A program made the position numbers and the translations under genes. Below the pieces are notes generated by a model. It was not told where the DNA came from, ran no database searches, and saw nothing but the letters and a program-made list of their open reading frames with translations. Below, piece after piece: positions 58,165 through 64,000 of a DNA stretch of 64,000 nt. This DNA comes from Candidatus Iainarchaeum sp. (GTDB lineage: Archaea > B1Sed10-29 > WALL01 > JAGHAM01). Location of the stretch: NCBI GenBank assembly GCA_021161465.1, contig JAGHAM010000003.1:5677-69676 (forward strand), written 5' to 3'. Numbering within the stretch: the first letter of the stretch is position 1; each line of letters opens with the position of its first letter.

Positions 58165-60837
58165 TCATCCTGTGAAATTCTCCGTCCACTCTGGCTCACC
58201 GGGCGGGCTGGTTTTCAGGAGGTCGCGCCACTTCTCGTCTGTTAACCTTTCCTCCATTGGATGCTTGAATTCATAGTAGCTGAACGCAGGCCCAGCTCCC
58301 ATAAGGACGCGCCCGTCCGGAACCTTATATGCAACCACGATGAGCTTGACATACCCAACTCCCTCCTCAAGCACATTCCCACTGTTAGTGTCTGTATGCA
58401 CATCTGCAACTATGGTGGTTTTTTTGGCTTTTTCATCAACATCACTTATAACTCCATTCAACTCTTTGCCAAAATTGTTGATGAAGTTGTAATCTTCCTC
58501 AGTGAGCTCTTCGTTGTTCAGTTCCTTATCTGAGATGTTCTCGAGCTTCTCCAGTACTGTTTCAAGGTTTTTCAGTCTACTCTTGGAGTTCTCATCTAGT
58601 ACGCCCCTCTCATCAAGACCTTTGTTGGTCATTCGCGTGAGCGCTAACAGCCTCGCGTAAAACTCTGGAACTGGCTCAACATACCCAACGACATTTTTTG
58701 GTTTTGGAGGTGGCATACTCATCGCTATCGGTGTGTAACTTTGCTTTGCATAAAGGATAGTATCATGCCTCAACTCTGTCCATGAGGCTAGCGCTGTTGT
58801 CAGTTCCTTATCCTGCCACGCTTTGGTTTGCATGAAGGTTGGGTATCCATCACCGTATTCTTTGAGGAGTGGCTTTAAGGAATACAACCATGCCCAATAT
58901 AAGTTCTTCTGCCACTGACTTTCATTAAGCGAGTCAAACTCATTTTTAAGTTTCTCGTGTTGAACTGTGTAGTTTACATAGTTGGAGTCATCAAGTTCAC
59001 CAAGCAACTCTTTTGCTCTTTTGGAGCCAAGTATACCCATCACGTCAAGACCTCTTGGGAAACCCCTTATTGGTCCAGCTGCTGGCGATATGACGAGTGT
59101 GAATGGTCTCTCATTGCCATTGTAACCGTCAACTGCGGGCCACACTAAATTCTGGAACATGTACGAGTCTGGGATGAACCTCTGCCCCATTAAGCGGAAG
59201 CCCTTAGTCTTCTCGAGAAGTTTCTTCAAGTCCTCTTCAGTTGCCTCGGGTGAGAGGCCAACGTTCCCTGTTCCGCCATAAATTGCTGGGGTTCTGCATT
59301 GATTTAACTCGTTTTTCATTTCTTCAATTTTTTCAGGAGTTATATCACTTAGCGACAAGGAACCTCCAAACACCTTGTTCATAGCTTCCACGTACTCATA
59401 TGGCCCCAAGTCGTCTGAGTATCCCACATAGAACGCAGTCACTGAGTAAATTCTATCCCACTTATTCATTGCGTCTTCGTCTGAGCTTAAGTCCTTTGCT
59501 ATGAGTGTTGCTCCAGCAGTCTGTATCGTTGCGTTTTCAGGGTCAACCGGCCAGGGCTCCATGCATCCCGCTGGCTCACCTCCATTCAACAGGAAGCTCA
59601 TCCTTCCGTACCACATCATGGCTTTGAAATAATTCTTGAGTTTCTCCGAACGGGTATAGTGACCTCTTGGCACATACTGGGAGTAATCCTCACAGTACTT
59701 GAATATTAGTGATTCTGAGAATCCTTGATGTTCGCTTATAAGTTTAAGTTCTCCTAGGACTTTCTCTTTAACGTAGTCAGGAACTGTGAATGTGTGATTC
59801 TTAACTTCATCCTCGGAAAAGTATTGGTCACCACATCTCCAATAAGCTTCCTCACCTTTGTAAGGACAAGTCTGATTCTCTTTTGGTTGTAATAGACTCA
59901 GAGCTACAGAGAAGAAAGCCACGTTTCTTTTAGCGGCTTCTTTAACATCACCACTTGAACTCCTGTAATCCTCTTCAGCCTTTCTAAGTAGCGCTTTGCT
60001 TATGTTCCATATATCATCGTAGAACTCTTTCTCCTCAATCTGCCTCAGCGTTTCGTCGAATTGTATGTGATACAAATGGAGAAGTGAATCTGATGTGATA
60101 AAGATTGGAACTTGCCTTTCCTTTAAAACATCGTAAGGGCCAGTTATATCTTCCTCCTGCCCATAAGGATAGTCAATCACAACGAAGCCGTTCCCACTTA
60201 GTTTTGCGGTTTGGTTTTGGCCAAGTGGAATAGCACCTGTGAACTCTTTGTAATTGTAAACTTCGTTAACATCGAGAGGCAGAGGGTATTGGGCCACATG
60301 AGGGGTTACATCTACCCCAACTGGGGAGTAATAAGCAGCAAACAATGCTTTATTGGTTGCATTCTTGATCTCAGTTGGTGCTGATTCGTTCTGGGATATC
60401 CACCCTTTCTTGATTTCCTTCAATTCTATATCGTAATCTTTTTTCTCCAACCCGGTGAATTTGTAAGTCAGCTCATGCGCACATATGCAATTAGCACAAA
60501 CTCCTTTAACTGTGCATGGCGTGTACTCGTACTTCAAAATAAGCTTGTTTCCAGAAAGCCCATAATCTCCCTTTTCAATTTCCTCTGCGCAGTTGATGCT
60601 GACTATTGCCTTTAGTTCGAGAGTTGTATCGTTAATCCAGTTTACTTCTTTGATACCAAGTTCACTCTGGTTGAAAGGATTTATGTGTTCGCTACATTCC
60701 CCAGTTGAAAACTCAAACTTTACTTTAGATGGCTTCTCCTCAACACACCCTACCAGCAGGGTAGCGGTGAGAGCCCCTAGGATTACTATCACAAGCAAAA
60801 TGGACAATGTTTTCCTCACTTGCACCAACTCCAACAT
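58165..60837 (-). CDS. DUF3160 lipoprotein-like protein
   Basis: 890 residues. VRKTLSILLVIVILGALTATLL leads to a lipobox LLVGC, so an anchored exported protein. The large region from about 230 has FITSDSLLHLYHIQFDETLRQIE, PTFMQTKAWQDKELTTALASWTELRHDT and YVEPVPEFYARL, signatures of the DUF3160 family (PF11369), which has no established function. An N-terminal Cys-bearing extension (ECSEHINPF, CTVKGVCANCICAHE) precedes it. Confidence 0.82.
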   Translation of the reverse strand: MLELVQVRKTLSILLVIVILGALTATLLVGCVEEKPSKVKFEFSTGECSEHINPFNQSELGIKEVNWINDTTLELKAIVSINCAEEIEKGDYGLSGNKLILKYEYTPCTVKGVCANCICAHELTYKFTGLEKKDYDIELKEIKKGWISQNESAPTEIKNATNKALFAAYYSPVGVDVTPHVAQYPLPLDVNEVYNYKEFTGAIPLGQNQTAKLSGNGFVVIDYPYGQEEDITGPYDVLKERQVPIFITSDSLLHLYHIQFDETLRQIEEKEFYDDIWNISKALLRKAEEDYRSSSGDVKEAAKRNVAFFSVALSLLQPKENQTCPYKGEEAYWRCGDQYFSEDEVKNHTFTVPDYVKEKVLGELKLISEHQGFSESLIFKYCEDYSQYVPRGHYTRSEKLKNYFKAMMWYGRMSFLLNGGEPAGCMEPWPVDPENATIQTAGATLIAKDLSSDEDAMNKWDRIYSVTAFYVGYSDDLGPYEYVEAMNKVFGGSLSLSDITPEKIEEMKNELNQCRTPAIYGGTGNVGLSPEATEEDLKKLLEKTKGFRLMGQRFIPDSYMFQNLVWPAVDGYNGNERPFTLVISPAAGPIRGFPRGLDVMGILGSKRAKELLGELDDSNYVNYTVQHEKLKNEFDSLNESQWQKNLYWAWLYSLKPLLKEYGDGYPTFMQTKAWQDKELTTALASWTELRHDTILYAKQSYTPIAMSMPPPKPKNVVGYVEPVPEFYARLLALTRMTNKGLDERGVLDENSKSRLKNLETVLEKLENISDKELNNEELTEEDYNFINNFGKELNGVISDVDEKAKKTTIVADVHTDTNSGNVLEEGVGYVKLIVVAYKVPDGRVLMGAGPAFSYYEFKHPMEERLTDEKWRDLLKTSPPGEPEWTENFTG

Positions 60838-60972
60838 CTAGTATAAAATGAATCTGCCCATTTAAACGTTTTTTCAAATAGTTAGGTTTTGGCCGAAGTC
60901 TAGCAAGAATTAAAAGCAGACCCGCAGAAGGCGTGTTAGACGGTGGTTCTCCAAGACTCGCACATAAGCACA

Positions 60973-61551
60973 TTACTTTCTAATTCCATCCCCGAACTCT
61001 TTCTTGAATTCTTCGGCAAACCTCTCCCACATCTTAGTGTTTTTCAGTTTCTTCTTGTTTGCCTCTTCAATGACCAGCTTGAAGTAGTCTTCAGAAACCA
61101 GTATCCTGTTCCCTTTTTTAACTGGCAGTTCCATCTTGTATGTGCCCTCAAGCTCTATCTGGACGCGCTCCTCTGATATACTGAAAATCCCTCCTCTTTT
61201 TATTCCGGCGCGTGTTTTGGCTTTCAGTAGCCTGCTAGCGGTTTCAATATCCTTGCACGAGACATGCAGTATTAACGGGTCAACCTTGAACCACACGAAT
61301 TTACCCTTACACTCATTCAGTGCGCGCCATACATCCTCTGGGTTGGCAGGCTGGTGAGTTTTCCACAGGAACTTGGCGTTCTTCTTTGTGTAATCCGGCA
61401 GGTCAATCAATAGCATTCGCCCATAACAGGATGAGCTGGTGACCAAGTTTGGTACTGAGTTCACTAAATCCAGATAGGGTTCAACCTCTTGGTCGCAACC
61501 CTCACGCTCAAGCTTTTCAACTAACTTCTGCTTTAGCTCGCCCCATAACAT
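60973..61551 (-). CDS. taw3: tRNA wybutosine-synthesis methyltransferase Taw3 (TYW3)
   Basis: About 192 residues from ATG 61551 (GAGGT ahead; TTG 61569 overlaps the upstream RFC stop). LVTSSSCYGRMLLIDL, KTHQPANPEDVW and the LILHVSCKDIETAS segment are TYW3 signatures (Ser/Cys and His motif). It methylates the N4 of the imidazopurine of wyosine-type base 37 in tRNA-Phe. Follows the RFC small subunit by four bases. Confidence 0.85.
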   Translation of the reverse strand: MLWGELKQKLVEKLEREGCDQEVEPYLDLVNSVPNLVTSSSCYGRMLLIDLPDYTKKNAKFLWKTHQPANPEDVWRALNECKGKFVWFKVDPLILHVSCKDIETASRLLKAKTRAGIKRGGIFSISEERVQIELEGTYKMELPVKKGNRILVSEDYFKLVIEEANKKKLKNTKMWERFAEEFKKEFGDGIRK

Positions 61552-61555
61552 AACC

Positions 61556-62518
61556 TCACTTCTTTCCAATGAGTGCTAGCTGAGCTAGAAACGCTTCTAT
61601 CTGGATTCTTTCATTTGAACCTTCTGTCAGCCTAAAATCTGTTTCGCCTATGGCTTTAACTAGTTCCAGTTTTGCTTTATCCTCTATACTGTCATCGCTG
61701 ACAACTTCGGAATAAACCTGTGATATGACGTCCTCCCCAGAAAGCGAGTATTCATAGAGTAGTTTGTCCAGCTGGCTTCTTGCCTTTATGAAATCACCCT
61801 TGATGGCTAGTTGAATCATCTTTTTAACTTCCTCCGGCCTTGCCCTGGATGCTACTTTGTAGATAGTGTCTTCGGTTATCTTCTTTGAAGTCGCGCTTGC
61901 CACCTGCAGGGTGTTTATTGCTTTCCTCATGTCCCCATCAGCAACGTAAACCAGTGCATCCAGTGCTTTCTCATCCACATGCAAGCCTTCCTTTTCTGCA
62001 ATGTAGTTCAACCTTTGCTTGACCTGGCCTTCAGTTAGCGGTGAGAACCTGAAGAGCGCGCATCTGGACTGTATGGGCGGAATTAACTTGGAGGAGTAGT
62101 TGCAGCTAAGGATGAAACGACAAGTGCGGGAGTATTTCTCCATAGTTCTCCTTAAAGCATTTTGGGCGTCTTTAGTTAGGGCATCGCTTTCGTCGAGAAA
62201 TATAATCTTGAATGGGACATCACCCAGCGAGAGTGTAGCAGCGAAATCTTTTATCTTACCACGGATTATGCCTATCCCCCTTTCATCTGAAGCGTTCAGT
62301 TCCAGGAAGTTCCTGCCAAATTCATCACCATAAAGCTCGTGAGCTAAAGCAATAGCAGCTGCGGTCTTGCCTATGCCAGCCCGACCTGCAAAGAGAAGGT
62401 TTGGTAAGTTCTTAGCACTGGCGTAGGACTCAAGTCTCTTAACGATTTCCTCCTGGCCAACTAACTCTTTCAGCTTCTTTGGTCTGTACTTTTCAGTCCA
62501 TGGTAGGTCTGCTTCCAT
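61556..62518 (-). CDS. rfcS: replication factor C small subunit
   Basis: About 320 residues. MEADLPWTEKYRPKKL opens the protein; Walker A LFAGRAGIGKTAAAIAL, Walker B FLDESDALT, sensor SCNYSSKLIPPIQSRC with the SRC finger, and C-terminal collar. Loads PCNA onto primed DNA with RFC large subunit (not in window). ATG 62518 follows GGTGAGGATG; a GTG at 62527 is in frame. Confidence 0.95.
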   Translation of the reverse strand: MEADLPWTEKYRPKKLKELVGQEEIVKRLESYASAKNLPNLLFAGRAGIGKTAAAIALAHELYGDEFGRNFLELNASDERGIGIIRGKIKDFAATLSLGDVPFKIIFLDESDALTKDAQNALRRTMEKYSRTCRFILSCNYSSKLIPPIQSRCALFRFSPLTEGQVKQRLNYIAEKEGLHVDEKALDALVYVADGDMRKAINTLQVASATSKKITEDTIYKVASRARPEEVKKMIQLAIKGDFIKARSQLDKLLYEYSLSGEDVISQVYSEVVSDDSIEDKAKLELVKAIGETDFRLTEGSNERIQIEAFLAQLALIGKK

Positions 62519-62583
62519 CATCCTCACCTAGCTTATTATTCAACGCAAAAGTATTTAAAACATGAGCGAGCTATATACTTGTT

Positions 62584-62955
62584 ATGCCAGCTAAAAAAAA
62601 CGGGAAGGAGTCAGAGGAAGAGCTGGAAGGGATTCCAGTTGTTACCAGTGACTTTATCCCAGGGTTTGCCATCAATGGATATAAGGGTTTCGTTTGGGGA
62701 ACCACAGTGCGGGCCAGGTTCGTTGGACACGACATACTCGCAGCATTAAAAACCTTTATTGGTGGGGAGATACCCGAGTATACCAAAATGATAAACGATG
62801 CAAAACTCATAGCCATACACAAGATGGTTGAAAACGCTAAGAGCCTTGGGGCTGATGCTGTAATTAGCGTGCGGATGGGAACCACACAGGTTATACCCGG
62901 GACCGTTGAGATATTTTGCTATGGGACAGCAGTGACGGTAGTCAAGAAGAAGTGA
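62584..62955 (+). CDS. YbjQ/UPF0145 heavy-metal-binding-domain protein
   Basis: 123 residues. VVTSDFIPGFAINGYKGFVWG, then SLGADAVISVRMGTTQVIPGTVEIFCYGTAV is the DUF74/YbjQ signature. The pentameric family has no settled role, often linked to metal or stress response. ATG is preceded by an AT-rich divergent promoter shared with rfcS (TTTAAAACATG...GCTATATACTT). Confidence 0.85.
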   Translation: MPAKKNGKESEEELEGIPVVTSDFIPGFAINGYKGFVWGTTVRARFVGHDILAALKTFIGGEIPEYTKMINDAKLIAIHKMVENAKSLGADAVISVRMGTTQVIPGTVEIFCYGTAVTVVKKK

Positions 62956-62960
62956 TCCAT

Positions 62961-63380
62961 ATGGAAAGTGGCTTGTCAAAGAGTGTTGCATTTACTGTTT
63001 CTGGATTGGTTTTTATCATAGTCTCTCTGGTCGTGCTTTACTATTTGAATCTGCTTTATTTGCCATTAGTTGCAATCTCACTCGGTGTTTTTTTCATAGG
63101 CTTTGGTTTTCCGGATATGATATCCGATATGAAATACTCGCACACACTATGGCTTCAAGTCGGGATGACGCTTGCTGGGATAGCTGGTTATGCCCTCCTA
63201 TTCGGTGATAAAGCCCTAAATATTTTGACGGCGACAAACTGGTGTTTAAAGCAACCTTGTTATCCGCTGGGTTTGCCTTTCTTATTCTTCTTCTTGGGCA
63301 ATCTGGCAAATTGGACAGGTTGGTTTATGGCTGGCTACCGTTGGGATGTTATAGAAGGCGGGGAGCTTAAGCGAGAATAA
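62961..63380 (+). CDS. four-helix membrane protein
   Basis: 139 residues from ATG 62961 (frame open to 62916). Four hydrophobic helices at about 8-30, 35-55, 65-82 and 100-120, with a cytoplasmic tail WDVIEGGELKRE. Not recognised. Starts six bases after the YbjQ-like gene, probably co-transcribed. Its last codons are duplicated just downstream (see repeat 63363-63460). Confidence 0.55.
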   Translation: MESGLSKSVAFTVSGLVFIIVSLVVLYYLNLLYLPLVAISLGVFFIGFGFPDMISDMKYSHTLWLQVGMTLAGIAGYALLFGDKALNILTATNWCLKQPCYPLGLPFLFFFLGNLANWTGWFMAGYRWDVIEGGELKRE

Positions 63381-63460
63381 AATTAAAAGAGCTTTAACGC
63401 AGCACATGACAACCCCACCCCAGAGCTTAAGCAAGAATAAAACTAAAAGGGCTTTAAAGC
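63363..63460 (+). repeat. 60-bp-spaced tandem duplication around a stop codon
   Basis: GAGCTTAAGCGAGAATAAAA at 63363 onward (38 bases, to 63400) recurs at 63423-63460 with 34 of 38 matches. Copy 1 codes the last residues ELKRE and the stop of the membrane-protein gene; copy 2 reads ELKQE plus stop outside any gene. Local duplication; both copies contain the self-complementary GCTTAAGC. Confidence 0.6.
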
Positions 63461-63480
63461 ACAAACAGCACAAATAGCTT

Positions 63481-64000
63481 ATGCGCGCCTACGTTGAGAC
63501 ACATGGCTGCACGTTAAATCAGGCAGACTCAGTCATAATCAAGAATATCCTCCAGCAAGAGGGGGTAATGCTTGTTGATGACCCTACAAAGGCTGATTGG
63601 ATTTTCCTAAACACCTGTGCAGTTAAAAACGCTACTGAAAATCGCATGTTATCAAGAATTCGCGAGCTTAATAAGCTGGAAGGCCAGCTTGTAATTTGTG
63701 GCTGCCTGCCAAAGATAAACTTAGATGCGATAAAAATCATAGGTGATTTTTCAATTCTGGATACAAATTCCCTTGATAAAATACCCGAGTTGTTGCATGG
63801 GAAGAAGCGTGTTTTCTTTTCGGATGAGCATTTAAACAAGCTGGAGCTTCCACTCCTTAACCAGGGAACCACTGCTGCGATACCAATATCCGAGGGCTGC
63901 CTTGGCTCGTGCTCCTTCTGTGCCACCCTGAACTCGCGCGGAAGGCTAACCAGCGATCCTATTAAGGATGTTCGTCTCGCTGTTGAGAGAGCAGTTAGTG
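63481..64000 (+). CDS. MiaB/CDKAL1-type tRNA methylthiotransferase (3' partial)
   Basis: Runs off the window end. MRAYVETHGCTLNQADS is the UPF0004 N-terminal start with the first Fe-S cysteine; FLNTCAVKNATENRM and LVICGCLPKI supply the other two. The radical-SAM cluster is CLGSCSFCAT (C-x3-C-x2-C). Archaeal members make 2-methylthio-N6-threonylcarbamoyladenosine (ms2t6A) at tRNA position 37. ATG at 63481, preceded by the duplicated AT-rich repeat. Confidence 0.92.
   Translation, partial: MRAYVETHGCTLNQADSVIIKNILQQEGVMLVDDPTKADWIFLNTCAVKNATENRMLSRIRELNKLEGQLVICGCLPKINLDAIKIIGDFSILDTNSLDKIPELLHGKKRVFFSDEHLNKLELPLLNQGTTAAIPISEGCLGSCSFCATLNSRGRLTSDPIKDVRLAVERAVS

Noticed and set aside
60838-60972. 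possible structured RNA (GTCTAGCA...TGTTAGAC) between DUF3160 and taw3 genes
   Set aside because: Pairing is 7 of 8 with a long loop, no box C/D or H/ACA elements; too weak to call.
63363-63460. start of a CRISPR array
   Set aside because: Only two imperfect copies, one of them coding, with no uniform spacers and no cas genes.

Overview
The window is chromosomal DNA from an archaeon. The evidence is the archaeal-type gene set: a secF-secD pair, RFC small subunit, aPelota, ABCE1, AK6/Fap7-type kinase, archaeal threonyl-tRNA synthetase, Elp3, Taw3/TYW3, UPF0201, AMMECR1, class III (Q-x-S-x-E-Y) prepilins, and TATA boxes about 25-30 bases before many starts. The phylum cannot be fixed by reading; an anaerobic euryarchaeal or DPANN-type lineage is plausible. 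Genes are densely packed with many ATGA overlaps. I see no rRNA, tRNA, CRISPR array or insertion sequence.

Layout. 1-2.8 kb: MinD-type ATPase with ferredoxin domain (5' end outside the window), gamma-carbonic-anhydrase-like protein, an orphan, and a TrmI-type tRNA methyltransferase. 2.8-9 kb: SecF/SecD, a membrane protein, a TauE permease and GlmS. 9.2-14.7 kb: a winged-helix/S-layer-like fusion, AK6, a 956-residue surface protein and a triplicated membrane protein. 14.8-16.4 kb: formiminotransferase and cyclodeaminase (folate C1 entry). 16.5-20.8 kb: a B12 module of class II ribonucleotide reductase, corrinoid adenosyltransferase, DUF4430 protein and a putative ECF-type S component, closed by a divergent microprotein/regulator pair. 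20.8-27.5 kb: DUF202, a CDIN1-like nuclease, AMMECR1, an ArsP_2-type exporter with an apparent frameshift, a NrdD-like protein lacking its catalytic parts, an Lrp regulator, UPF0201 and a secreted protein. 27.5-31.4 kb: Elp3 and ThrRS. 31.5-44.1 kb: a large type IV pilus locus (ATPase, two TadC/FlaJ-type membrane proteins, six class III prepilins, a prepilin peptidase split by one in-frame stop, a TctA-like permease, a JAMM protein, pilin-like minor subunits and a cysteine-rich putative adhesin). 44-51.8 kb: asparagine-synthetase-like protein, PRC-barrel, ABCE1, Pelota and surface proteins. 51.8-58.1 kb: purine and C1 genes glyA-folD-purN and purF-purD. 58.1-64 kb: DUF3160 lipoprotein, Taw3, RFC, YbjQ-like protein and the start of a MiaB/CDKAL1-type methylthiotransferase.

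How it fits together. FtcD, cyclodeaminase, GlyA, FolD and PurN form a tetrahydrofolate C1 route feeding purine synthesis, beside PurF and PurD. DNA precursor synthesis appears to rest on the B12-dependent NrdJ with its cofactor supply genes, while the NrdD homologue looks catalytically dead and may be regulatory. The strongest candidates for something undescribed are the 48-residue microprotein (20126-20272) that shares a C-terminal tail with the neighbouring winged-helix regulator, and the tandem ATP-cone NrdD-like protein without cysteines or glycyl-radical domain.
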